Shown one piece after another: positions 1 through 7,120 of a stretch of 12,617 nt of DNA. The notes under the pieces are model-generated. The model did no database searches and had not been told where the DNA came from. It saw nothing but the letters and a program-made list of their open reading frames with translations. The position numbers were made by a program, and so were the translations under genes. Source of the DNA: JBGPIK01 sp041484845. GTDB taxonomy: Bacteria; Desulfobacterota; Binatia; UBA9968. Every line of letters starts with the position of its first letter. Position 1 is the first letter of the stretch. Location of the stretch: positions 1-12,617 of the forward strand of contig JBGPIK010000174.1 in NCBI GenBank assembly GCA_041484845.1, read 5' to 3'.

Positions 1-186
1 GACCTTCTTGTACGCGGCGATTGGATCGTCGCCGATCGAGAAGCGGGCATGGAGGAAATCCCTGTTGCCCTTGGATAGCTCATACAGACTGCCAATCAGT
101 CGAATGAGTTCGCTGGTATCAAGCGACGCAATTGATTCTTTTACATTGGACCAGGAAGGGCCGCCTCGTTTTGTGGTAGTCATCAT
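1..186 (-). CDS. Small conserved hypothetical protein, N-terminal 62 codons (cut by the window edge)
   Basis: The minus strand is open from an ATG pair at 186/183 to the window edge, giving 62 codons without a stop. The C-terminus lies outside the window. The protein reads like a real gene: a lysine/threonine-rich start, then an amphipathic stretch containing LYELSKGNRDFLHARF and the acidic GDDPIAAYKK. This pattern (LYxxSKxNxxFLHARF followed by GDD) matches, from memory, a family of short uncharacterised proteins of about 150 residues found in many Proteobacteria. No catalytic motif, signal peptide or membrane segment is visible in this part. The ribosome binding site is weak (GACGAGACGG before the ATG), so the choice between the two adjacent ATGs is open. 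The function is unknown. Confidence 0.65.
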   Translation of the reverse strand, partial: MMTTTKRGGPSWSNVKESIASLDTSELIRLIGSLYELSKGNRDFLHARFSIGDDPIAAYKKV

Positions 187-432
187 CCGTCTCGTCTTAA
201 GCACGTTTCTGAAGTCTGACACTCGGCTACGCAGTAAAGCAAGCCTCGACCTATGGTGATGTTACCGGCGAACAATCTCTCGGCGGAACCGAGAAGGGCC
301 CGAGTTGTTAACGCCGGCGGTCAGCCGGGCGGGCCGACGACGCGAACTTCCCGCCGTCCGATCGGCTTCGTGGCCCGCGTCGGCTGCATCGTCTTGATAG
401 GCACGCCGCGGGTTCAGCTTGCCGAGCAGGGC

Positions 433-663
433 TCACTCGTCCCAGTTCCATCGCCGACCAGTGATTTCGATTTTCACGACGTCGCTCGCTTCAAAAGGGA
501 TATCCACGCGGCCGCGGATCTTCGTGATGTAGCCGCCATTGATGACGACATCGGTGAACACGCGGCCATCAGCAATAGTCACGTCTCCTGTCCAGTAGCC
601 CATGCCCGTTTCCGGCTTGCCCAGGAGGAATGCCGCCCATTTTTCTGCAGGGAGCAGCTTCAT
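433..663 (-). CDS. Small conserved hypothetical protein (76 aa)
   Basis: A complete 76-residue minus-strand frame with ATG start and TGA stop. The composition is protein-like: an N-terminal helix (MKLLPAEKWAAFLLGKPETG), then alternating beta-strand-like segments (DVTIADGRVFTDVVINGGYITKIRG, DIPFEASDVVKIEIT) and an aromatic C-terminus ending in RRWNWDE. The middle part (DGRxFxxVVxxxGYITKIRGxxDIPF) resembles small uncharacterised proteins I recall from environmental Proteobacteria, where it ends in a similar aspartate/tryptophan-rich tail. No signal peptide or membrane segment is visible. Only a poor AGG precedes the ATG. A GTTAGGC heptamer lies just upstream on the same strand. It is followed downstream on the minus strand, after 246 bases without a supportable gene, by the hypothetical gene at 186. 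The function is unknown. Confidence 0.6.
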   Translation of the reverse strand: MKLLPAEKWAAFLLGKPETGMGYWTGDVTIADGRVFTDVVINGGYITKIRGRVDIPFEASDVVKIEITGRRWNWDE

Positions 664-934
664 CGCACGCCTAACTATTAAGTGAGCTGTTTAGACTGCG
701 CCATTGCTTACCGCCTATCCCGGTCGATTTCCTTCTACCTTGTAGCTATTTCCAACCGTTCTGTGCATTCGAATTACCATCGATTTAGCTCGTCGATAAA
801 TATCACGGAGCCGGGTTTTTTGTATATGATTAACTGGAGCCGGAGACAAGACACCGGAAACTGGAAACCTTCGAGGAGTTTGACATCGACATTCCGACCG
901 TGAGACTAAACAAGGACTGGTTAGGATAACTTTC

Positions 935-1585
935 ATGGAACGAACTCAAGTCATAATTGTCCGTCATGGGCAGACGAAATGGAATATCGCAAACATCCGC
1001 CAGGGTCATCTCGATAGTGAGCTGACCGACATCGGGATCGCCCAGGCTAAGGCATTGGCGCAGCGACTCTTGCGCGAGAGATTTAGCGCGCTCTACAGCA
1101 GCGATCTCGGACGCGCGGTCCAGACGGCGCAAATCATCGCGGATGAAACCGGGCACGACATTATTACCGACGCGCGTCTGCGCGAGCGGCATCTAGGCAT
1201 ATTTCAGGGACTCAGCAGCGATGAAATGAAAGAAAAGTATCCCCAGGAGTACAAGTTGCACCGGACTCTGGGACCAGATTACGTTATTCCCGGAGGGGAA
1301 AGTGTCCGGCAACAGGTTGCGCGCAATATCGCCTATTTAAACGAGATCGGCGCAAAGCATGCGGGCGAAGCGATTGTCGTGATCACGCATGGCGGTGTAT
1401 TAAGCGGACTTTTCCGCCATACGTTTTCGATCCCTTTCGAAGCCCCGCGCCGCTTTGAGTTCACCAACGCGGGTTTGAATGTATTCGTTTACGAGCAGGG
1501 AAGCTGGTTTCTCCAAACCTGGGGCGATCTCGGCCATTTAGCCAACCGCTCGCCCGACGATTGCGATGATGCGAAGTTGTTTTAG
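935..1585 (+). CDS. Histidine phosphatase family protein (phosphoglycerate-mutase-like)
   Basis: A 216-residue member of the histidine phosphatase (GpmB/CobC-type) branch, cytoplasmic. The hallmark is VRHGQT at residues 9-14: R10 and H11 form the phosphate-accepting RHG motif. R60 in SSDLGRAVQTA, the acid E84 in RLRERHLGIFQG, and H152 in VITHGG complete the usual active-site set (two Arg, two His, one Glu). The length is normal for single-domain members. These enzymes are phosphatases or cofactor-independent-looking mutases acting on small phosphate esters, and the substrate (phosphoglycerate, alpha-ribazole phosphate or other) cannot be told from sequence. The ATG is preceded by an AGGA about ten bases upstream. 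It appears monocistronic and is convergent with the carboxyltransferase gene. Confidence 0.9.
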   Translation: MERTQVIIVRHGQTKWNIANIRQGHLDSELTDIGIAQAKALAQRLLRERFSALYSSDLGRAVQTAQIIADETGHDIITDARLRERHLGIFQGLSSDEMKEKYPQEYKLHRTLGPDYVIPGGESVRQQVARNIAYLNEIGAKHAGEAIVVITHGGVLSGLFRHTFSIPFEAPRRFEFTNAGLNVFVYEQGSWFLQTWGDLGHLANRSPDDCDDAKLF

Positions 1586-1615
1586 TTCAAACATCTCAGA
1601 AGGGCTCACGGCGAA

Positions 1616-1687
1616 ATGGAGTGTTGGAGTATGGGAGTATTGGGTTTAAATACATCACTCCATTACTCCACCACTCCAGTACTCCAT
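1616..1687. repeat. Inverted array of an 8-bp GGAGTAnT / AnTACTCC repeat between convergent genes
   Basis: The left arm (1616-1643) is built of GGAGT-based 8-bp units (GGAGTGTT, GGAGTATG, GGAGTATT). The right arm (1653-1687) is built of complementary units (ATCACTCC, ATTACTCC, ACCACTCC, AGTACTCC). ATGGAGT at 1616-1622 pairs exactly with ACTCCAT at 1681-1687, and the inner units pair imperfectly, some through G-U pairs in RNA. The hairpin sits between the stop codons of the histidine phosphatase (1585, +) and the carboxyltransferase (1756, -), so it may serve as a two-way transcription end. It lacks a clean U-tract, so a dispersed repeat with incidental terminator activity is equally possible. 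Confidence 0.7.
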
Positions 1688-1755
1688 CGCTAACACATAG
1701 CAATTGAGCGCAACCAAGATATGAGTCCTTTTTCAGCAGGCTACTGGACCACTCC

Positions 1756-3228
1756 TCATGCCCTTATTCCTTCAGCGCAGCGCTTTTCCATTCTGACCGA
1801 GAAGCCCGGGCGCTTGATATAAATTTGATGCGACTCTTTCCGCTTGCTCAACTGTTCGATTAGCTTCACCAACGGTTGATTGCCGTCTAGATATACGCGC
1901 GGTTTGCCGTCATTTTGCAGTGCGTCGACATATAGGTCGCCGGCGTAAAAGCGCATTATCAACTCTTCGTCCGAAATGTTCGCGCCGAATTTTTGGCGCA
2001 CCTCCTGAAGCGTGGGGTCGGGTTGCTCCCATTTCGTCCACTCTTTAGCGCGCGGGCGGCTGAGGATTTGATCCCTGACGTTCGGGTCCATGACATCCAC
2101 GGCCTCTTTACCCCAGAAGCCCAATGCATATTGAATCACCTGGTCAGGCACCTCTTTGTAACGTTCGCCGAGAATGACGTTGATGGCCGCTTGGGTGCCG
2201 ACATATTGGGAGAGGGGAGTGACCATGATCGGATAGCCGAAATCCTTGCGCACGTGCTCCGATTCCATTAACGCCGCTTCCATCTTGTCTTCCATGCCGA
2301 CGATCTTGAGCTGGTGGCGCATGTTGGAGATCATGCCGCCAGGAACTTGATGCAAATATAGAGAATGGTCGTATTCAACGGGCCTCCCGATGGGCAAACC
2401 GTGCGTTTTGGCGACCGCAGTGAAATGTTTGACCACGGGTTCGAGCGGCTTTAAGTCCACCGCCGGCGTGAAACCGAGAGCTTTGAGATTACTGGCAATG
2501 TTGAAGATCGAAGGTTGGGAAGAGCCATTGGCCAACGGCGGCACAGCCGTGTGCAAGATGCGCATGCCGAGCTTGACGCCTTCGAGATAACAAAGCGGCG
2601 CCTGCCCGCTGTTGCAATGGCCGTGAAATTCCACCGGGATGTCGCCGGCGCTCTTTAAAATCATCGGAATCAAAGTGCGCGCGCGCTCCGGCGTCAACAG
2701 GCCGCCGACGTCTTTAAAGCAAATGCGCCAAGGCTTGCTCGCGGCAGCTTCACGCGCTTTGCGCGCGTAATACTCATCGGTATGGCGGGGCGAAACGGAA
2801 TAGATCAGGTTGGCGACCGTGTCCATGCCGTTTTTCTTGAGATCCTCGATTTCCTCTGCGAACGAGTCATAGTCATTCCAGCAGTTCGACGTGCGCGTCA
2901 ACGTCAGGCCGTAATGGACGAGTCGTTCGACCAGGAGCTTCAGAATGCAATGCGGCGTCTTTTCGAAAGCGCTATGCATGCCGCCATGATAGCGCAGACG
3001 CGTCTTCTTGAGGCGTTTGGTGCCTTCACGCAGCCAGTACCAGGGATTTTCTTTGTGCTCGCGCACGTATTTCTTGAACATAACGCCAAGAAAAAACTCC
3101 ATGGATTCAAATCCGGCATGATCCATATACTCCGCGGCGGGGAGCATCGCGCCGATCGGCATATTCAGCGCCCACAGGCTCTGGTTGCCGTCTCGCAGTG
3201 TTGTATCGATAAAACGGACCTCGCTCAT
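1756..3228 (-). CDS. Oxaloacetate decarboxylase alpha / pyruvate carboxylase subunit B-like carboxyltransferase, no biotin domain
   Basis: A 490-residue cytoplasmic protein of the HMGL-like TIM-barrel superfamily plus the conserved carboxylase domain of PycB/OadA. FIDTTLRDGNQSL (residues 6-18) carries the first metal ligand, D13. FKDVGGLLTP (171-180) carries K172, equivalent to the carboxylated lysine. FHGHCNSGQ (201-209) supplies metal ligands H202 and H204. VPGGMISNM (295-303) matches the PGGQxTNL segment of the family, with serine 301 where the catalytic threonine is expected. The C-terminus ends in a short basic tail (IYIKRPGFSVRMEKR) and shows no MKM biotin attachment site, so a partner carrier protein would be needed for classical carboxyl transfer; none is in the window. 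A GGAGGG ribosome binding site at 3232-3237 supports the ATG at 3228. The gene is divergent from yjbQ. The substrate is unknown. Confidence 0.85.
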   Translation of the reverse strand: MSEVRFIDTTLRDGNQSLWALNMPIGAMLPAAEYMDHAGFESMEFFLGVMFKKYVREHKENPWYWLREGTKRLKKTRLRYHGGMHSAFEKTPHCILKLLVERLVHYGLTLTRTSNCWNDYDSFAEEIEDLKKNGMDTVANLIYSVSPRHTDEYYARKAREAAASKPWRICFKDVGGLLTPERARTLIPMILKSAGDIPVEFHGHCNSGQAPLCYLEGVKLGMRILHTAVPPLANGSSQPSIFNIASNLKALGFTPAVDLKPLEPVVKHFTAVAKTHGLPIGRPVEYDHSLYLHQVPGGMISNMRHQLKIVGMEDKMEAALMESEHVRKDFGYPIMVTPLSQYVGTQAAINVILGERYKEVPDQVIQYALGFWGKEAVDVMDPNVRDQILSRPRAKEWTKWEQPDPTLQEVRQKFGANISDEELIMRFYAGDLYVDALQNDGKPRVYLDGNQPLVKLIEQLSKRKESHQIYIKRPGFSVRMEKRCAEGIRA

Positions 3229-3247
3229 CTACCCTCCAGAAGTAATG

Positions 3248-3291
3248 GTTCAAACGTTCAAGCCGTTCAAAAGGTTCAAATCGTTCGCCCG
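3248..3291. repeat. Tandem 9-bp GTTCAA-type repeat array, copy 1
   Basis: About five consecutive units of GTTCAAnnn occur: GTTCAAAC (one base short), GTTCAAGCC, GTTCAAAAG, GTTCAAATC and a degraded GTTCGCCCG. The six-base core is constant and the three-base spacer varies. The array lies just upstream of the carboxyltransferase start, in the 182-bp divergent region shared with yjbQ. The same 9-bp periodicity and a shared GTTCAAATCGTT stretch recur at 11402-11437. Confidence 0.8.
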
Positions 3292-3324
3292 GTGTATGGG
3301 ATCTTGGTTTAACCGTTTGTGTGG

Positions 3325-3343
3325 GTCAGCCACCGAGGCTGAC
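3325..3343. promoter_or_regulatory. Perfect palindrome (possible operator) overlapping the yjbQ promoter
   Basis: GTCAGCC (3325-3331) and GGCTGAC (3337-3343) are exact inverted repeats around the five bases ACCGA. The right half overlaps the -35 box CTGACA of the predicted yjbQ promoter, the usual place for a repressor operator. It is not followed by a U-tract, so a terminator is unlikely. No regulator gene is adjacent, so the binding protein is unknown. Confidence 0.45.
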
Positions 3344-3367
3344 ATCACCAGTTATTATCTGTATAAA
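3339..3367 (+). promoter_or_regulatory. Predicted sigma70-type promoter for yjbQ
   Basis: The -35 hexamer CTGACA (3339-3344, 5/6 match) and -10 hexamer TATAAA (3362-3367, 5/6 match) are separated by exactly 17 bp. Transcription would begin near 3374 and leave a leader of about 37 bases before the yjbQ ATG at 3411. The rRNA methyltransferase and VOC genes follow on the same strand and may be read from it. Confidence 0.6.
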
Positions 3368-3410
3368 CTATTGCCGAATAGATCAAACAGCCTGCCTTGG
3401 GGGTAAATGG

Positions 3411-3830
3411 ATGAAAAGCTATCGCAAAGAACTATGGTTCAATACCGGAACACGAGTGGCCTTCGTCAACATCACGCCGCAGGTGAATGACTGCCTGCGG
3501 GAAAGCGGAATAAGAGAGGGATTGGTCCTGGTCAACGCGATGCACATAACAGCGTCGGTGTTTATCAACGACGATGAGTCGGGCCTGCATCACGACTACG
3601 GCGTGTGGCTTGAAAAGCTGGCGCCGCATGAGCCGGTTAAACAATACCGTCACAACGATACCGGTGAAGACAACGCCGATGCGCATATCAAACGGCAAGT
3701 GATGGGAAGGGAGGTCGTGGTCGCTGTCACCGACGGCAAATTTGATTTCGGTCCGTGGGAACAAATCTTTTACGGCGAGTTCGACGGCCGGCGCCGCAAG
3801 CGGGTGTTGGTAAAAATCATTGGGGAATAG
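3411..3830 (+). CDS. yjbQ: YjbQ family protein (UPF0047; 'secondary thiamine-phosphate synthase' family)
   Basis: A 139-residue single-domain cytoplasmic protein of the YjbQ/UPF0047 family. Family signatures in order are NAMHITASVFINDDESGLHHD (residues 42-62, with H45 and the H60-H61-D62 cluster), YRHNDTGEDNADAHIKRQVMGREVVVAVTDGKFDFGPWEQIF (79-120, with H81, N88 and H92), and the C-terminal GEFDGRRRKRVLVKIIGE. Members can complement thiamine-phosphate synthase loss weakly; their true role is unsettled. The frame is open 30 codons further upstream, but the ATG at 3411 is preferred because the family begins with this MxSYxKELWFNT-like start, a GGGGGT lies about nine bases upstream, and the predicted promoter is inside the upstream extension. 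It is followed 101 bases later by the rRNA methyltransferase. Confidence 0.9.
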   Translation: MKSYRKELWFNTGTRVAFVNITPQVNDCLRESGIREGLVLVNAMHITASVFINDDESGLHHDYGVWLEKLAPHEPVKQYRHNDTGEDNADAHIKRQVMGREVVVAVTDGKFDFGPWEQIFYGEFDGRRRKRVLVKIIGE

Positions 3831-3931
3831 GCGCACTGAGTGAACGGCGGCGGAAGCGGTGGCCGCGATTTTCGTCCCTCGGTGAGAATGTTGGAATTGA
3901 CCTAAAGGAAAATGGCCGGTATGTTTTGTCG

Positions 3932-5170
3932 GTGGAGAGAAAATTCGCCAAGACTTCTCGGAGCCATTTTAGGCCTCCCGAGCGGCCAGACGCTTCATCG
4001 CCTGAGCGAGGCCCCTACCAACCTCCTTGCCCGCATTACCCGCGCTGCAGCGGCTGTCCTTTCATCAACATTCCTTATCCCGATCAGTTGTTAAGAAAGC
4101 GGGAAATTGCAGCGCGAGCATTCGCCGCCTATCCGGCGCTCGCTCATTGTGAAGTGCCGCCTGTGATTGCTTCACCAGAGCGGTTGGTCTATCGCGCCCG
4201 GGTCAAGCTGGTGGTGCGAACCCGTAAGGGGGAGATTGCGACCGGACTCTACGTGCCGGGGTCCCACCATGTCGTCGATATCTCCTCCTGCCCGATTCAT
4301 CCGCGGCCGGTGAATCAGGTGGTACAATATCTCAAGAAAAAAATTCTCGAGCTTGGCATCGCGCCCTACGACGAACGCGATGACAGCGGCGACTTGCGCT
4401 ATCTGGATTTTCGTTACAGTTTTGCGCGCCGCGAGCTGAGCGTTACGCTGGTGACTCGCCACGCTGCGCTTCCTCAAGGCGGAGCCCTAGCGCGGTTTTT
4501 GCAGCATCGTTTTCCTTTCATCGTCGGTGTGATTCAAAATATCAACGATCAAAAGGGCAACGTGATCTGGGGAAAGAATTTCCGTACGCTTTCCGGTCGT
4601 GACACGATTCTCGAGCGCATCGGAGACTTGAAGCTTGTCTATCCCGCGGGCGTGTTTTCCCAGGCCAATCCCTTCACCGCGCGCAGGCTTTACGAGCGTG
4701 TTTACGAACTAGCGCAGCTGCAGGGCGGAGAGCGTGTTGTGGATCTCTACTGCGGCGTCGGTCCGATCTCACTTTATCTGGGGGCTGCGGCGCGCGAAGT
4801 GTGGGGAATCGATGACAGCGAATTGGCCATCATTACGGCAAAGCAGAATGCGCGGCGCAACGGTTTGGGCAATTGCCGTTTTTTTGCCGGCGACGTGGCG
4901 GAAACGCTGGCGCGGGTGGCGGATCGCGTGCAACGCCCGGATTTGTTGATTCTCAATCCGCCCCGCAAAGGGGTGCAACCGGGGGCGATGGAGCGCATTC
5001 AGGCGATTGCGGTTCCGAGGATCATTTACGTGTCGTGCAGCCCACAAAGCCAAGCGCGTGATCTGGATCGCCTTATCCACGAAGGCTATCGCCTCCGTAC
5101 GCTTCAACCGTTCGATATGTTCCCGCAGACCGAAGAAGTCGAAGTGGTGGCGCTGCTGGAAAAGTCGTAG
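3932..5170 (+). CDS. 23S rRNA (uracil-5-)-methyltransferase, RumA/RlmD-RlmC family
   Basis: A SAM-dependent RNA uracil C5-methyltransferase. Counting from the GTG at 3932 (412 aa), four cysteines match the [4Fe-4S] cluster of RumA: C33, C39 and C42 (CPHYPRCSGC) and C120 (SSCPIH). The Rossmann part has FSQANPFTARRLY (242-254), VVDLYCGVG (269-277), LNPPRKG (341-347) and catalytic C369 in YVSCSP, ending in FDMFPQTEEVEVVALL. The NPPR form instead of DPPR and the missing N-terminal TRAM domain resemble RlmC more than RlmD, so the target uridine is not assigned. The start is uncertain: the frame is open back to a GTG at 3755, overlapping yjbQ by 76 bases. TTG 3926 and GTG 3932 are the first candidates after the yjbQ stop, and neither has a good ribosome binding site. 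Confidence 0.88.
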   Translation: MERKFAKTSRSHFRPPERPDASSPERGPYQPPCPHYPRCSGCPFINIPYPDQLLRKREIAARAFAAYPALAHCEVPPVIASPERLVYRARVKLVVRTRKGEIATGLYVPGSHHVVDISSCPIHPRPVNQVVQYLKKKILELGIAPYDERDDSGDLRYLDFRYSFARRELSVTLVTRHAALPQGGALARFLQHRFPFIVGVIQNINDQKGNVIWGKNFRTLSGRDTILERIGDLKLVYPAGVFSQANPFTARRLYERVYELAQLQGGERVVDLYCGVGPISLYLGAAAREVWGIDDSELAIITAKQNARRNGLGNCRFFAGDVAETLARVADRVQRPDLLILNPPRKGVQPGAMERIQAIAVPRIIYVSCSPQSQARDLDRLIHEGYRLRTLQPFDMFPQTEEVEVVALLEKS

Positions 5171-5246
5171 TGCTGCCGCGCTTTGCAATCGTATGATAGC
5201 TTGTGATGATATGGCGCTGCGGGCGCGAGAAAATAGGAGGTGATGG

Positions 5247-5693
5247 ATGGCCGAACTGAAAATCCAGGGCGTGACTCACTGGTCCATACCGGTTAATAAT
5301 CTCGACGAGGCGGAGAAGTTTTACGGTGATATGCTCGGCCTCGAAGCGAAAGGACGTTTGGGCAATTCCAAGATGTCCTGTTTCAAAGCTGGCGAGCATC
5401 ACAATATTTTACTGTGTGAGCGCAAGGAGGCGCTGACTCGGACGCCGCAGCAGGACAATCGTCTGCATCACGCCTTTACCGTTAGCCCGGAAATGTGGGT
5501 GAGAGGCTGCAAGATGCTGCGCCAAAACGGCGTCAAAATTGCCGAACCCATCGTGTACCGCGAGAAGGGGCACTTTACCGGGCGCGAGCTCTATTTCTTA
5601 GATCCCAGCGGCAATATGCTGGAGCTGTGCGATCCCACTTGGAAGCCGGGGATGCCGACTCCGACGTACGAAGAGATCGTCGCGGCAAAATAA
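5247..5693 (+). CDS. VOC family protein (glyoxalase / extradiol dioxygenase superfamily)
   Basis: A 148-residue vicinal-oxygen-chelate protein. It shows the paired beta-alpha-beta-beta-beta modules: VTHWSIPVNNLDEAEKFYGDMLGL (9-32) opens the first, and RLHHAFTV (72-79) plus GRELYFLDPSGNMLELCDP (112-130) belong to the second. H11, H75 (or H74) and E126 sit at the usual metal-ligand positions, so metal binding is expected. VOC proteins include glyoxalases, fosfomycin-modifying enzymes and ring-cleaving dioxygenases; the short single-domain form and poor specificity signals do not allow a substrate call. A strong AGGAGGT at 5235-5241, five bases from the ATG, fixes the start. It lies 76 bases after the rRNA methyltransferase and converges on the MFS gene with only 37 bases between stops. 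Confidence 0.85.
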   Translation: MAELKIQGVTHWSIPVNNLDEAEKFYGDMLGLEAKGRLGNSKMSCFKAGEHHNILLCERKEALTRTPQQDNRLHHAFTVSPEMWVRGCKMLRQNGVKIAEPIVYREKGHFTGRELYFLDPSGNMLELCDPTWKPGMPTPTYEEIVAAK

Positions 5694-5730
5694 CCGTCTC
5701 GAATTCGTAACGAGCGCCTGTCGTTGCGCC

Positions 5731-6990
5731 TTACTCTCGCCGGTAGCTCCATAGTTGCGGGATAGCCCAGCAAGTCCCGACAATGGATAGTGCGCACAGG
5801 AGACATCCCAATAGCAGCGCGTTGGAGGCGCCGACGAGAGCAGCGCCCGCCCCGGCGATCACGGCTCCGAGAGAATTGGTCGTCTGCGCGAAGACCGTCA
5901 GAAAGCTCGAAGCCCGTCCGCGCATGTGATCGGGAGCGAGCAGCTGAACCATGGTGCGTCTGATGGTGACGCTGATGGAATCGCTAAAGCCCAGCGCGCC
6001 CACGGCCAACAGACCAAGCGCAAATCGTTTGGATAGGCCCAACAGACCTAAACTAAGCGCGAACAGGAAAGTTGCGCTGATGGTCATCACGCCTTTCCGT
6101 TTTATATCTCCGGCAGTGAGCAGCAGTCCTGAGCCGATCAAGGCGCCGATGGCCGGTGCGGCATAGAGCGCTCCGAGGCCGCCCGCGCCGACCTTGAAGA
6201 TATCACCGGCAAAGATGGGGAGAATGGGACGGTAGTAGCCGACCAAGACGGCGAAGAAATCAAGCAAGAAAAGCGACAGAATGACTCGCGTGTGCCATAG
6301 GAACTCGAATCCTTCGATAAGGCTGCGCAAGCTGATCTGCCGCCGCGCGCCTCCGGGTTGTCCGGAACTCCGAAGCATGAGCACCGAACCGATCGAAGGC
6401 AACAAGAGCAAAGCATCGACGAAGTAGGCTTTGTCGATGCCGACAAGCTCGATTAAATAACCGGCGAGCACCGGACCGATCAACTGTGTTCCCTGCGCCA
6501 TCATGGTTGTCAGAGTGACGGCGTTCATCAAGTGTGAAACAGGGACAAGACTCGGAACCAGCGCCTGCCGCGCCGGCCCGCTCAAAACCTGCAGCGACGA
6601 GCTAACCAAATTCAATACGTTAACGTGCCAGACTTGAACCGTTCCGGTAAAGGTGAGCAGGCCCAGAACAAAACCGGGAATCACATTGAGCAGCTGAGTG
6701 GAAATGATCATTCGTTTGCGATTGAAAGTGTCCGCTAACACACCTCCGAGAAGTCCAAAACAGACAAACGGGAACGCTTGAAAGAAGCCGGCCAAGCCCA
6801 ATTGCATCGAAGATCCCGTTAAATGGTAGACCTGATAAAGACTGGTGACGTTGCGCATGTTCATCGAGGTGTTGGCGCAGAGAATGGCGACAAATATCAG
6901 ACGGTAGTCGCGAATCAGAAATGAAGACCAGGGGCGGATGGGCAAAACCGGCTGATCGCTGTGAGGCTGCTTTTCTTCACTTTTCGACAC
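5731..6990 (-). CDS. MFS transporter (EntS-like / MFS_3 type)
   Basis: A 419-residue inner-membrane protein with about twelve hydrophobic segments. A short hydrophilic N-terminus precedes the first helix (about residue 31). The MFS motif A appears as GGVLADTFNRKRMI (82-95) between helices 2 and 3. SGPARQALVPSLVP follows helix 4, and a central loop RSSGQPGGARRQISLRSLIEGFEFLW separates the two six-helix halves. The order and motifs match the drug/siderophore exporter branch (EntS, MFS_3), typically proton-driven efflux; the cargo is not deducible. The start is GTG at 6990 with AAAGGA about twelve bases upstream, a slightly long spacing, so a nearby start is possible. It has its own predicted promoter at 7028-7056. 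Confidence 0.88.
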   Translation of the reverse strand: MSKSEEKQPHSDQPVLPIRPWSSFLIRDYRLIFVAILCANTSMNMRNVTSLYQVYHLTGSSMQLGLAGFFQAFPFVCFGLLGGVLADTFNRKRMIISTQLLNVIPGFVLGLLTFTGTVQVWHVNVLNLVSSSLQVLSGPARQALVPSLVPVSHLMNAVTLTTMMAQGTQLIGPVLAGYLIELVGIDKAYFVDALLLLPSIGSVLMLRSSGQPGGARRQISLRSLIEGFEFLWHTRVILSLFLLDFFAVLVGYYRPILPIFAGDIFKVGAGGLGALYAAPAIGALIGSGLLLTAGDIKRKGVMTISATFLFALSLGLLGLSKRFALGLLAVGALGFSDSISVTIRRTMVQLLAPDHMRGRASSFLTVFAQTTNSLGAVIAGAGAALVGASNALLLGCLLCALSIVGTCWAIPQLWSYRRE

Positions 6991-7027
6991 TCGGGGTTAA
7001 GGTCCTTTTACTGGTAATAAGCCGGCC

Positions 7028-7056
7028 ATATTAGCGGCTCCATCCGTTGGGGTCAA
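7028..7056 (-). promoter_or_regulatory. Predicted sigma70-type promoter for the MFS gene
   Basis: Read on the minus strand: -35 TTGACC (7056-7051, 5/6 match), a 17-bp spacer, and -10 TAATAT (7033-7028, 4/6 match). Transcription would start near 7021, leaving a leader of about 30 bases to the GTG at 6990. Confidence 0.5.
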
Positions 7057-7120
7057 TTGCTGCGGGGTGATAACAGGGTCTCGTCAATGTAGTGTTGACA
7101 GTATTGCAAATCCCTCTAAA

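Noticed and set aside
315..410. Minus-strand frame ending in a REVRVVGPPG-like tail between the two small genes.
   Set aside because: It is under 30 codons without a supported start; a gene fragment is possible but cannot be shown.
253..681. Plus-strand open frame opposite the 76-aa gene.
   Set aside because: It overlaps the more protein-like minus-strand frame, has an arginine/alanine-biased composition and no ribosome binding site.
661..700. GTTAGGC on the minus strand just before the 76-aa gene, and GTCTAAAC upstream, suggesting an integron cassette boundary (attC).
   Set aside because: The spacing is only about 30 bases, there is no matching left half with an imperfect inverted repeat, and no attC-like site lies between the two small genes.
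845..875. Short GGAAACTGGAAACC tandem repeat upstream of the histidine phosphatase.
   Set aside because: Only two 7-bp units, not enough to call a repeat.
5694..5730. Possible terminator between the convergent VOC and MFS genes.
   Set aside because: Only a 4-bp CTCG/CGAG stem and no U-tract.
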